Assembly: GCF_011038645.2 (NCBI RefSeq)
Contig: NZ_CP064955.1
Coordinates: 434,001-498,000, forward strand
Direction of reading: 5' to 3'
From: Corynebacterium qintianiae
Lineage (GTDB): Bacteria; Actinomycetota; Actinomycetes; Mycobacteriales; Mycobacteriaceae
Length of the DNA: 64,000 nt
Below, one piece after another: positions 33,456 through 41,334 of the stretch; the first letter of the stretch is position 1, and each line of letters begins with the position of its first letter. The position numbers were made by a program, and so were the translations under genes. The notes under the pieces are model-generated. The model saw nothing but the letters and a program-made list of their open reading frames with translations. It did no database searches and was not told the DNA's origin.

Positions 33456-34358
33456 CTACTTTCCGGGCAGTGCGAGGGCCTGGTCGCTAAACCACACAGT
33501 TTCGAGGCTGCGTGTGGTGCTGGTGGTGACTTTTCCACCGGTTGCGGCGGCAAGGAGGCGGGTTTGGTTTGAGGCGTTAGCCAGATGCACCCCGGTGGGT
33601 GTCGTTGTTGCCTCGCTGGCACACCAGGTCGCGGATTTTGGTGCGGGGTTGGTTGCTGTTTGCACCGCTCCTGTGGTGCTCATTGTCAGAAAGACTCCCG
33701 GGTAGGCGGCGGACTCTAAGGAGACGCATTGTGTGCCGTCGAGAGCAGGAACAACAGTAAAGGATGCATCCAGTCGGTCGTTGAACCCACTATTGCGATC
33801 CAGTGCGCTTAACACCACTCCTGCCCAGCTGATGCGCAGGACACGTCCGGGCGCTAGTTTTCCTGCGCTGCGCAGGGTGATGACGTTGGATTTATCGGCT
33901 GTCGGTGTCAACGTGGCGGTGGATGTGCCGGTGGAGGTTGCCACGGGGGTGACTTGCAGCTCGACGATGGTTGACCCACGGCGGTCAACATCAACGCTTT
34001 TGACCTGGCCAGGTTGGATGGTCTGTTGGAAGTAGACGGCGCCGTCGGGCAGTTTGAAGGCCACGGCAACGGGGACGGTGAGGTTGTTGACTACGCCGTA
34101 GGAGCCGGTGATGTTGACCGCGACCCACCCCGTGGGTGCTGTGAGCCCAAAGCAGGCGGACATGCCTTGCACGGATGACGAGTCGACGCGGATTTGTTGC
34201 GGTTGCGTCCCGCAGGTTTGCTGGGTTAACCCGCCGTCACCGGCGATGGTGTCGACGGTGGTTTGTGCCAGTGCAGGGGCAGTAAACGCGGCGGTGGTCA
34301 TCAGGGCTGCTGCTGCGGCGACAGCAGCGTGCGCCAAGCGGGGCAGGCGAGTGTGCAT
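33456..34358 (-). CDS. Secreted protein with AbfB-like C-terminal domain
   Basis: A 300-residue exported protein with a clear Sec signal (AHAAVAAAAALMTTAAFTAPALA, cleavage near ALA-QT). Residues 35-200 form a beta-rich domain. The C-terminal 90 residues (CVSLESAAYPGVFLTM ... RLLAAATG) resemble the beta-trefoil AbfB domain that binds arabinofuranose polymers. Corynebacterial cell walls contain arabinogalactan, so binding to the producer's or a competitor's wall is plausible. The assignment rests on pattern only. Its stop is 6 bp before the toxin start, so the two are co-transcribed and probably act together. Confidence 0.7.
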   Translation of the reverse strand: MHTRLPRLAHAAVAAAAALMTTAAFTAPALAQTTVDTIAGDGGLTQQTCGTQPQQIRVDSSSVQGMSACFGLTAPTGWVAVNITGSYGVVNNLTVPVAVAFKLPDGAVYFQQTIQPGQVKSVDVDRRGSTIVELQVTPVATSTGTSTATLTPTADKSNVITLRSAGKLAPGRVLRISWAGVVLSALDRNSGFNDRLDASFTVVPALDGTQCVSLESAAYPGVFLTMSTTGAVQTATNPAPKSATWCASEATTTPTGVHLANASNQTRLLAAATGGKVTTSTTRSLETVWFSDQALALPGK

Positions 34359-34439
34359 GATGGCGGGTGTCTTTCGTCTCGGCGGGTAAAAGGGGTGGGC
34401 GGTCGGAACCGGAGGGGTGAGATGGTTGTGTGTGCGGGG

Positions 34440-35747
34440 TTAGGGGGTCAGCGGGACGTAGGTGGTGGTGGATTTATCCAGCGTGGTGCGCAGGGTGCTT
34501 GCGAACGGCCCCCAGATTTGCGTGCCGATGTGCTCGGAGCTAAACGGTCCTTGTACCTGGGTGGATGCTGTCGGTCCGGAGGATTCGACGATGAGGCGGA
34601 TCCAGGTTTTGTTCGATCCGGTGTAGCGGGTTTTGATGTCGGCGGTGTCGAAGACGAGGTTTTTCTCATCCGCCGGTGGGGCGGTGACCTCGTCGAACCG
34701 GATGGTCAGCAGGCGACCAGCGCCCTCGGGGTGGTCGGCGGCTGTTTTTAGGGTGAATCCGGTATCCGAGATACGGTCAACGGTGACTTTTCCGCTGCGC
34801 CCACCGACACCGCTAAGGGTGCATACCGCGCCCTGGGTGATTTCTTTCGGACACCCCGTCAACGGGAAGTACTTGTCCATGTTCTGAATCAGTTCGCGGT
34901 GTGCGCCCGCGGCGTGCCAGCGAGGAAGGTCTTCTTTTGCGAAAAGGGGGTAGACCTGCCGGTAGCTGGAGTAGGCCTTGTTGTCGAACTTTTCCAGGGC
35001 TACCCCGGTGGGTTCGAATGCTTGGATGGAACCACCGATGAAGTTTTGTTTTATCCCGCCGCCGGCGGTGTACGGATCCGACGACGGGAATCCGAGGGGG
35101 CTTTTCTCCCAGCCGGCTTTGGCCCAGTAGTCACGAATCTTCCCGCTAACAGTGTGCACCCCGCCAGCAGGCGAGTAGTAGATCGATCCGTTCTGAAAGT
35201 GGTTGTACTTGCCTTTTCCGTCCGGGGTGGTCAACTCATCGGTAGTGGGGTAGCCCAACGGCCCGGTCTCCCATCCTTGCGCCGCCCATTTGTCGCGGAT
35301 TCCGCCCCAGATCTGGTGTGCGTCGGTGTTCGGCGACCAGTAGATTGATCCGCCCTGGAAGTGGTTGAACCGGCCCACACCGTCAGGTGTTTGCAACTCA
35401 TCGGTTACGGGGTAGCCCAGGGCAGCGTTTTCCCACCCGAGATCGCCCCATTTGTCACGGATGCGACCGCCCACCTGGTGGGCGGTGCCGCCATCGACGT
35501 TGGGGTGCCAGTAGATGGAGGCGTCGCGTTGGAAGACTTGGAAGCGGCCGTTCCATGCGGAGACACTTTCGGGTGTGGTGGCATCCCCGAACCTGCCCCA
35601 TCCACCGAGGCGGTGGTAGGTCTCCTCAATCCTGCCGCCGATCCAGTAGCCGTGGAACACGTCTGCCGGGGCGGGGGCAACGGTCAATGTGCATGCTGTG
35701 ATGGTTGCGGTGGCCGCAGCGACAAGTTTTGTACGGTGCTGTTGCAA
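34440..35747 (-). CDS. LGFP-repeat secreted protein, 5' end replaced by IS6
   Basis: The recognisable protein begins just inside the IS6 end. After a hydrophobic signal-like stretch (KLVAAATATITACTLTVAPA) there are four LGFP-type repeats. Each has a RFNHFQGGSIYWSP-like strand and a GWENAALGYPVTDE-like turn (residues about 35-240). LGFP repeats are linked to attachment in the mycolate-arabinogalactan envelope. The remaining 190 residues are beta-rich and unassigned. No native start codon remains. A TTG at 35747, part of the IS inverted repeat, opens a 435-codon frame and would add MQQHR to the signal peptide. Whether it is used is unknown. Read further upstream, the frame enters antisense transposase sequence and is not meaningful. 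Confidence 0.7.
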   Translation of the reverse strand: MQQHRTKLVAAATATITACTLTVAPAPADVFHGYWIGGRIEETYHRLGGWGRFGDATTPESVSAWNGRFQVFQRDASIYWHPNVDGGTAHQVGGRIRDKWGDLGWENAALGYPVTDELQTPDGVGRFNHFQGGSIYWSPNTDAHQIWGGIRDKWAAQGWETGPLGYPTTDELTTPDGKGKYNHFQNGSIYYSPAGGVHTVSGKIRDYWAKAGWEKSPLGFPSSDPYTAGGGIKQNFIGGSIQAFEPTGVALEKFDNKAYSSYRQVYPLFAKEDLPRWHAAGAHRELIQNMDKYFPLTGCPKEITQGAVCTLSGVGGRSGKVTVDRISDTGFTLKTAADHPEGAGRLLTIRFDEVTAPPADEKNLVFDTADIKTRYTGSNKTWIRLIVESSGPTASTQVQGPFSSEHIGTQIWGPFASTLRTTLDKSTTTYVPLTP

Positions 35748-36577
35748 AGTTGGGCGGAGAGCCGAGACGACCCAGTTTCTCATTTCCTGATGGCCGCTGC
35801 GTGCCGGCGTTCTCAGGCCGTCTCGAAGACCCGGTTGACGATCACCGCGTCCGGATTGGGGTGCCCATAAGCAAACATCGTGCCCTGACCTTTCCGCAAT
35901 GAGTGCATCGCTTCCATCCCTTTCAACGTCCGGTAGGCAGACGTCCGATTTTTGAACGCCCCCTTCGGTCCCAGGATTCGTTTCAACCGGCCATGATCTC
36001 CCTCGAGAACGTTGTTCAGGTATTTCACCTGCCGGTGCTCCACCGTCTGAGGGCAGATTCCCTCTGACTTCAGCTCGGATATTGCCTTGGCCAGAGCTGG
36101 TGCCTTGTCGGTGTTGATGACCCGCGGGGACCCGGCTGTCGTATTCGATCGCAGCGTCTTGGCCAGGAAACGCTTGGCCGCCGCGACATTGCGCTTCGGA
36201 GAGAGATAAAAGTCCAGGGTCTGCCCACCGGCGGTAATAGCCCGGTAGAGATAGCACCACGTGCCGCCGACCCGGATATAGGTCTCATCCACCCGCCAGG
36301 ACCGGGCCTGCCAGTCGGGTACCTGCCGGTACCACCGAGTGTGCTTATCCAGCTCAGGGGCGTATTTCTGCACCCAGCGGTAGATCGTGGTGTGATCGAC
36401 TGGCACACCCCGCTCGGTCATCATTTCTTCGAGATCGCGGTAGCTCACCCCGTAGCGGCAGTACCACCGCACCGCCTACAGGATGATGTCACGGGGGAAA
36501 TGCCGACCGGAGAAGATGCCCATGGCTCTGATTATTTCACGCCGGTCTTTCTACTGCCCCAACTTTGCAACAGCACC
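35735..36577 (-). mobile_element. IS6-family insertion sequence, copy 2
   Basis: 843 bp, the same terminal repeats and orientation as copy 1, and nearly identical to it. Flanks are TTTTGTAC on the left and TGTCAGCT on the right, so no target duplication is seen. Its left end disrupts or fuses to the LGFP-repeat gene, and its right end truncates another reading frame (36578-36695). Confidence 0.93.
35813..36523 (-). pseudogene. IS6 transposase with premature amber stop (copy 2)
   Basis: Same reading frame as copy 1 from 36523, but the Trp codon in DIILWAVRW is changed to TAG at about 36475-36477 (plus-strand CCTACA for CCCACA). Only about 16 codons are read before it. Reinitiation at a downstream GTG could still give a 219-residue product lacking the first part of the helix-turn-helix. 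The catalytic DDE residues are unchanged. The element can probably be moved only by transposase from copy 1. Confidence 0.88.
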
Positions 36578-36695
36578 TGTCAGCTCCGTAGAGCGTGGGG
36601 AGCGCAACATCGCCCTGGTCAACATCGTTGCCCCCGCGGGTGCTTTGGATGTGGACGCCGGCTCGCTTGTGGGCGACCTTCGGTCCAATCCCTAA
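36578..36695 (+). pseudogene. C-terminal fragment of an unidentified gene cut by IS6
   Basis: The frame leaving the IS right end reads VERGERNIALVNIVAPAGAL and continues to VGDLRSNP followed by a stop and a terminator hairpin. The composition and the terminator indicate the true 3' end of a lost chromosomal or island gene. Too short to identify. Confidence 0.5.
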
Positions 36696-36701
36696 AAAGG
36701 G

Positions 36702-36734
36702 GACATCCCCCGCGGTAAGACCGTGGGGGATGTC
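36702..36734. terminator. Bidirectional hairpin terminator
   Basis: GACATCCCCCGCGG (36702-36715) pairs with CCGTGGGGGATGTC (36721-36734) across a 5-nt loop with one G-T wobble. An A run (CCTAAAAAGG) precedes it and a short T-rich stretch follows, so it could stop transcription from both sides: the gene fragment on the plus strand and the regulator gene on the minus strand. Confidence 0.8.
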
Positions 36735-36748
36735 TTATGGAGTCGTGT

Positions 36749-37045
36749 TTAGCCGCCTTGGGCGATGTGGTTGAGGGTGGCGAGGTGGTGGGTGAGGGCC
36801 TGCTCGCCGGTTTTGGTGATGGATAGCCGGGTTTGCGGGGTCTTTCCCACGAATCCCTTCTTGATGCGGATGTAACCTGCTTCTTCCAGGGCTGTGGAGT
36901 GCTTCGACACGGTGGAATCGGTGGTGTCGAGGTGGTCGCGCAGTTCTTTGAAGGTCATGTCCACGACGTTGGACAGGGAGGCGAGGAGGGAAAAGCGCAG
37001 GGGGTTGGCCAGTACGGGATCGAGTTCGTTTCGGGGATGCGCCAT
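36749..37045 (-). CDS. Winged-helix transcriptional regulator (MarR/ArsR-like)
   Basis: A 98-residue regulator of the short 'winged helix DNA-binding domain' type. LANPLRFSLLASLSNVVDMT, then FKELRDHLDTTDSTVSKHST as the recognition helix pair, and a wing KKGFVGKTPQTRLSIT. There is no cysteine pair for metal sensing. The ATG at 37045 lies 3 bp after the stop of the membrane-protein gene, so the two are one operon. Such pairs usually autoregulate; the A/T-rich segment 37515-37550 is the likely promoter/operator. Confidence 0.87.
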   Translation of the reverse strand: MAHPRNELDPVLANPLRFSLLASLSNVVDMTFKELRDHLDTTDSTVSKHSTALEEAGYIRIKKGFVGKTPQTRLSITKTGEQALTHHLATLNHIAQGG

Positions 37046-37047
37046 GG

Positions 37048-37482
37048 TTATTTCGTCCTCTGGTTGTGTAGGGTGATGAGCTCCCAGAGGGGGCCGGTTG
37101 CGGCGAGGGCGAGGTAGATCAGGCTTTGTGCAACGAGTTGGGTGCTGGTGGTGATGTCGGGCCCGGCGACGGAGAAGACCCATGCGGCGGACCAGAGAGC
37201 GATCATGACAGCCCACCGCGTGCCGAAACCTTTCGGGGTGGGGCGCGAAAGCATTCCGAAGCCCACCGAGAAGAGGACGCCGGCGATGAGCCAGGCGCCG
37301 ATGACAGCCCAGATGACGGCCGGAGGGGTGGGCCCGGAGAGGTAGGTGGACAGGAGGTAGAGCGGTCCGATGGCGCAGAGCATGGTGTAGCCGACCCAGC
37401 TCAAGGGGAATCGGGCGGCGTTGCGTGACAGGGCATCGGCGCGGGCGATCATCTCGCGGGCTTCATCCGGTGAGGGGTTCAT
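37048..37482 (-). CDS. Four-helix membrane protein in operon with a regulator
   Basis: A 144-residue protein with four transmembrane segments (about residues 28-48, 58-80, 90-108 and 116-136) after a hydrophilic N-terminus (MNPSPDEAREMIARADALSR). It resembles small membrane proteins that accompany PadR/ArsR-like winged-helix regulators in Actinobacteria. Function is unknown. It is the first gene of the operon, with AAGAGAT before the ATG. Confidence 0.8.
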   Translation of the reverse strand: MNPSPDEAREMIARADALSRNAARFPLSWVGYTMLCAIGPLYLLSTYLSGPTPPAVIWAVIGAWLIAGVLFSVGFGMLSRPTPKGFGTRWAVMIALWSAAWVFSVAGPDITTSTQLVAQSLIYLALAATGPLWELITLHNQRTK

Positions 37483-37814
37483 GGGGATCTCTTTTCTCGC
37501 GGGTGTGAAAGATCGGAATAAACTTTCTAATATGGAAAATACTTTACGTTTGGATCGATGTCAATCGCCTGCGGTCGTCCAGTTTTCGTGGGCCGTACAG
37601 ACTTGCCCCAAGAAGGGCGCGGCCCCCTACGGGCTCGTGCGGGAGGGGCGGATTTCCCCGGGCCCCGTCTCAGCGGGCCGGGAAAACGTTGCCCGCTCCC
37701 CAACTGGCCGTATGGGGGCGAGGGAGAGTGTGACACGGTCAGGGGGCTAGGTGCTTTCTTGTGGGAAAGTAGTGACGTAGTGTGAGGGTTCGTCCGCGTC
37801 GTAGGGAGGGTGTC
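37483..37814. other. Divergent intergenic region
   Basis: 332 bp between two divergent small membrane-protein genes. The segment 37515-37550 is A/T-rich (AAACTTTCTAATATGG, AAAATACTTTACG) and suits the promoter of the minus-strand operon. The segment 37570-37770 is G/C-rich and has short repeated GGGCCG/CCCCGG runs with no convincing gene. GGAGGG at 37804-37809 is the ribosome site of the 65-residue ORF. Confidence 0.5.
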
Positions 37815-38012
37815 ATGCAAGGCCGAAAGACCCGTTTTCGCCCCCCGGCACTTTCCGTCGGGCTCGCCCTGGTGGCGTGTGCAGTGATTTTCTTGTTGCC
37901 CGACGGTGAGCTCACCTCCTGGTGGTGGGGTGTACGGGCCTACGGCGCTCTCTTTTTGGTGGGCATGGGTGCGGCCATGATTGCCGCGCATGCCCTTGCG
38001 GTGCGAAATTAA
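37815..38012 (+). CDS. Small two-helix membrane protein
   Basis: A 65-residue ORF with a good ribosome site (GGGAGGG, 5 nt before the ATG). A basic N-terminus (MQGRKTRFRPP) precedes two hydrophobic segments, SVGLALVACAVIFLLP and GALFLVGMGAAMIAAHAL, with a Trp-rich turn between. Positive residues at the N-terminus put it inside. No family recognised. Its downstream region ends at IS copy 3. Confidence 0.65.
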   Translation: MQGRKTRFRPPALSVGLALVACAVIFLLPDGELTSWWWGVRAYGALFLVGMGAAMIAAHALAVRN

Positions 38013-38099
38013 AGTTTCGCGTCGTGTTAGATCTTCGGGGTATTGCGCCTGCTCGCGTTTACTCCTTGAATGCGTGGACTGTTGCGTGTCATCTATAGA

Positions 38100-38982
38100 G
38101 GTGCTGTTGCAAAGTTGGGCGGAGAGCCGCGAAGACTCAGTTTCTCATTCCCTGATGGCCGCTGCGTGTGGGCGTTCTCAGGCCGTCTCGAAGACCCGGT
38201 TGACGATCACCGCGTCCGGATTGGGGTGCCCATAAGCAAACATCGTGCCCTGACCTTTCCGCAATGAGTGCATCGCTTCCATCCCTTTCAACGTCCGGTA
38301 GGCAGACGTCCGATTTTTGAACGCCCCCTTCGGTCCCAGGATTCGTTTCAACCGGCCATGATCTCCCTCGAGAACGTTGTTCAGGTATTTCACCTGCCGG
38401 TGCTCCACCGTCTGAGGGCAGATTCCCTCTGACTTCAGCTCGGATATTGCCTTGGCCAGAGCTGGTGCCTTGTCGGTGTTGATGACCCGCGGGGACCCGG
38501 CTGTCGTATTCGATCGCAGCGTCTTGGCCAGGAAACGCTTGGCCGCCGCGACATTGCGCTTCGGAGAGAGATAAAAGTCCAGGGTCTGCCCACCGGCGGT
38601 AATAGCCCGATAGAGGTAGCACCACGTGCCGCCGACCCGGATATAGGTCTCATCCACCCGCCAGGAACTGGCCTGCCAGTCGGGTACCTGCCGGTACCAC
38701 CGAGTGTGCTTATCCAGCTCAGGGGCGTATTTCTGCACCCAGCGGTAGATCGTGGTGTGATCGACCGGCACACCCCGCTCGGTCATCATTTCCTCCAGAT
38801 CGCGGTAGCTCACCCCGCTCGGTCTTCATTTCCTCCAGATCGCGGTAGCTCACCCCGTAGCGGCAGTACCACCGCACCGCCCACAGAATGATGTCACGGG
38901 GGAAATGCCGACCGGAGAAGATACCCATGGCTCTGATTATTCCACGTCGCTCTTCCTACTGCCCCAACTTTGCAACAGCACC
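38100..38982 (-). mobile_element. IS6-family insertion sequence, copy 3 (with internal duplication)
   Basis: 883 bp with the same inverted ends as the other copies; the extra 40 bp is a tandem duplication at 38778-38857. It differs from copies 1 and 2 at several more positions, so it is the oldest or comes from a different source. Flanks are TCTATAGA and GATGACTA, with no target duplication. It marks the right edge of the island. Confidence 0.92.
38178..38928 (-). pseudogene. IS6 transposase disrupted by a 40-bp duplication (copy 3)
   Basis: Translation from 38928 follows the normal transposase through RYGVSYRDLEEM and then leaves frame in the duplicated 40 bp, ending after about 70 codons. 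The rest of the protein (SYRDLEEMMTERGV onward, with all DDE residues) is intact in the other frame from about 38813. The gene is inactive unless internal initiation occurs. Confidence 0.88.
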
Positions 38983-39015
38983 GATGACTATGGGTTTTGA
39001 GGAAATAGGCGCTAT

Positions 39016-39216
39016 CTAGAGAGCCGAGAAGTATCGCGAGTGCGAAACTTTCAGGTGTTCTTCACTTTCGCTCGCAACTGCGACGATCTCTAAATCTGGA
39101 TCGGTATTGCTCCGGTCTAACTTCAGGCGCTGCTGCGTAGCCGTGCGCAGTGATGCGTAGGACTCGACTTCGAGATGTCCCGTACGTCGCTGGTACTTAA
39201 TAAGAAACGATGTCAC
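39016..39216 (-). CDS. 66-residue protein paired with RelA/SpoT-domain protein (possible antitoxin)
   Basis: A small ORF beginning at GTG 39216 (VTSFLIKYQRRTGHLEVESY) and ending KVSHSRYFSAL. The ribosome site GGGAGGGG is 6 nt upstream, and the ORF begins 13 nt after the stop of the RelA/SpoT-domain gene, so the two are one operon. It has a short beta-strand start, a basic helix (RTATQQRLKLDR) and a glutamate-rich end. Its tight pairing with an alarmone-synthetase-like gene suggests an antitoxin or regulator. That is inference from the toxSAS precedent, where the antitoxin is usually a small neighbouring protein. Confidence 0.6.
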   Translation of the reverse strand: MTSFLIKYQRRTGHLEVESYASLRTATQQRLKLDRSNTDPDLEIVAVASESEEHLKVSHSRYFSAL

Positions 39217-39229
39217 GATCAACCCCTCC

Positions 39230-40051
39230 CTATTCGCCAAACTCGAGCCTGACCTCTTTGAGGTTCCCATGGATGCTTTCAAGCATGCCATAGACCTCTC
39301 CACGAAGTTTCTTGACCTCCGGATCTCTCGACACCTTTTCGGTGTCTGAAAGCTCCTCAACACGTTCAACCAGCAAAGACGCACCCTGAAGGTTGTCGAC
39401 GATCGCTTCAGCACCTGGAGGCACTGACTCTCCCTCATCCAGGTACCGGATACCCCTCCCGAGAATGTCCGCAGCTTCTTCGTACAGATTCGCCCACTTG
39501 GATTGCAACGCAGTCCTTATTTGCATCTCTGCTCTCCCGGCTTCAAATCGAATATGGAGGTGAACTGCTCTGTATCCCGAGTGCGGGGAATTGCGCAGAT
39601 CTTTGACTTCAACTTTTTTCGCTCCACTCATCTCAAATCCCTCGGCGAAGGCTTTAGCGACCTTCGTCTGTTCAGTGAGAGTGAGGTCGCAATCGAATCG
39701 AATTCCCGCAATGTCGTGAATGTTCGTCAGCGGTGTCTCGCTCATTCTTCTCAATTTCTGCAGCAAAGTGGCCTTAGTTTTGACGCGAGAAGTGAGGAGG
39801 TATGCGTTCGAGTCTGGTGTGACCTGCAGGCCGGTATCGTTTGAAATCGGAATAATAAAACTACCGATCGTCAAATCCGTGAGAGTCATCAGCTCCTCGA
39901 TTACCCCGGCGTTGAAAGCGAGGAATTCGTCGATTACATCAACGTCGTATGGTTTGCCATCTCGCCACAGTTTGGCCTGCTTGTCCACTCGGGACTTTGA
40001 AAACGGCGGAGACTGGCCCAACAAACTAGTTTTGTCCCCCGGTGTGATCAT
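39230..40051 (-). CDS. RelA/SpoT-type nucleotide pyrophosphotransferase domain protein
   Basis: A 273-residue single-domain protein of the small alarmone synthetase type. It lacks the hydrolase, TGS and ACT domains of long RelA. SRVKTKATLLQKLRRM (near residue 85) is the ATP-binding basic helix. IHDIAGIRFDCD provides the metal-binding Asp. NSPHSGYRAVHLHI and AEMQIRTALQSKWANL contain the conserved Tyr/His and the Glu-x-Gln of the acceptor site. It could make (p)ppGpp, or, like toxSAS proteins, (p)ppApp or pyrophosphorylated tRNA. It is followed by a 66-residue ORF in operon and lies just outside the IS6 boundary. Confidence 0.85.
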   Translation of the reverse strand: MITPGDKTSLLGQSPPFSKSRVDKQAKLWRDGKPYDVDVIDEFLAFNAGVIEELMTLTDLTIGSFIIPISNDTGLQVTPDSNAYLLTSRVKTKATLLQKLRRMSETPLTNIHDIAGIRFDCDLTLTEQTKVAKAFAEGFEMSGAKKVEVKDLRNSPHSGYRAVHLHIRFEAGRAEMQIRTALQSKWANLYEEAADILGRGIRYLDEGESVPPGAEAIVDNLQGASLLVERVEELSDTEKVSRDPEVKKLRGEVYGMLESIHGNLKEVRLEFGE

Positions 40052-40399
40052 TGATTGCCCCGCGATTGAAAGTTAGTGCGATGTTGAAAGCTCGGCTCTA
40101 TCTTAGGGTTTCGGGATTGGTCTCATTTCGATTCGGCTGGCGTGTTTAGGCGGACCGCGGTGGACCATATTCGAGAACCCCAGCGGTTAAACGTCAATTT
40201 CCCCCACAAACCACACACCTCGAAAGTGTGACTGTGGCCTCCAATTCGGTGTGTTCTCGAGTTGGTGATTCGGAGACGAGAAAATCTGGCACCCCAGCAA
40301 AACCAGGCACGAGGTGTGGCCCACAAACAAAGGGCGTATTTTCCCTGCATTCGCTCTGTACTACGCAATTCTCGCACATGCGCAATAAACTAAGCGCCC
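40052..40399. other. Divergent promoter region between the RelA-like and deacetylase genes
   Basis: 348 bp without a convincing gene. TAAACT at 40386-40391, 8 nt before the deacetylase ATG, fits a leaderless -10. The 10-mer GTTTAGGCGG at 40144-40153 also occurs in a repeat cluster near 56224. CCCACAAAC occurs twice (from about 40202 and 40320), and a weak hairpin can form around GGTGTGGCC. Confidence 0.5.
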
Positions 40400-41326
40400 A
40401 TGGGAGAACCCTCGCTGAGCCGGCGCCGCATACTCGCCGCGGGGCTCGCGATGCCGCTGGCCGGCGCCGCCGGGATGCTGGCGTCCTGCGCCGTGCCCGG
40501 AAGCCGCGGCGCAGGGGTGGCGCCCCCGGCGTCCACGACGGCGTTCACGCCGAGTGCGATTGCGGCGACGTCGTGGTCCGTCTCGACCACGCTCGCCACA
40601 CCCGCGCCCACGCCCACGCGAGAGGCGGTCGCCCAGCGGTACGCGAACGCCGTTCCCGACGCGTGGGGGATGGCGCTGCCGGGAATCGAGCAAACAGTTG
40701 CCTCGCCGATCAAAACGATAGCCCTCACATTCGACGCGTGCGGAGGGCCGCACGGTTCGCTCATCGATGAATCACTACTCACCACCTTGCAGCAGCACAA
40801 CGTGTCGGCAACGCTGTTCTGGAACAAGCGCTGGATCGACGCAAACCCGCGCCGGGCGCAGGAAATCGCGGCCAATCCGCTGTTCCAGATAGAGAATCAC
40901 GGGACCGCGCACAAGCCGCTGTCGGTGAACGGCCGCGCGGCCTACGGCATCCCTGGCACGGCCAGCGTCGCCGAGTTGATCGACGAGATCGAAGACAACC
41001 GCGAGTTCATGAAGGAATTCCTGGGAGTGGAGTCCAATTGGTTTCGCTCGGGAACCGCGCACTACGACGACACCGCGGTGCAGATTGCCCGGGACCTCGG
41101 TGTATCCATCGCCGGGTTTGCAGTCAATGGCGATGCCGGGGCGACACTATCCGCCCCTCAGGTGGCGCAGAACCTGGTGCGCAGCGCACCAGGTTCCATC
41201 GCCATCCTGCACATGAATCAGCCAGCTCACGGTACAGCCAGCGGTGTTGCTGCTGCGATCCCACAGCTACGCGCAGCGGGGTACACCTTCGTAAGACTAG
41301 GTGCCGCCCCGGCGCGGAGCCCCTAG
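40400..41326 (+). CDS. Polysaccharide deacetylase-type lipoprotein
   Basis: A 308-residue exported protein. A twin-arginine-like signal (SLSRRRILAAG) leads to a lipobox LASC with Cys30, so it is anchored to the outer face of the cytoplasmic membrane. The NodB-type core starts at TIALTFDACGG (catalytic Asp). The metal-binding motif is the variant ENHGTAHKPL, and WFRSGTAHYDD is motif 3. The usual second Asp of motif 1 is replaced (TFDACGG instead of TFDDGP), as in a known subset of the family. The substrate may be peptidoglycan or an envelope glycan. Leaderless start inferred from TAAACT 8 nt upstream. Confidence 0.87.
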   Translation: MGEPSLSRRRILAAGLAMPLAGAAGMLASCAVPGSRGAGVAPPASTTAFTPSAIAATSWSVSTTLATPAPTPTREAVAQRYANAVPDAWGMALPGIEQTVASPIKTIALTFDACGGPHGSLIDESLLTTLQQHNVSATLFWNKRWIDANPRRAQEIAANPLFQIENHGTAHKPLSVNGRAAYGIPGTASVAELIDEIEDNREFMKEFLGVESNWFRSGTAHYDDTAVQIARDLGVSIAGFAVNGDAGATLSAPQVAQNLVRSAPGSIAILHMNQPAHGTASGVAAAIPQLRAAGYTFVRLGAAPARSP

Positions 41327-41334
41327 GAGCCGAA

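Noticed and set aside
34440-36260. A single 606-residue protein joining transposase-antisense sequence to the LGFP-repeat protein
   Set aside because: The N-terminal 170 residues are a shifted reading of IS6 and recur upstream of the DoxX-like gene and in copy 3, so they are an artefact of the IS end being open in this frame.
15304-38982. Eight-bp target duplications at the IS6 copies
   Set aside because: The flanks of each copy and all cross-combinations of left and right flanks were compared by eye; none matches.
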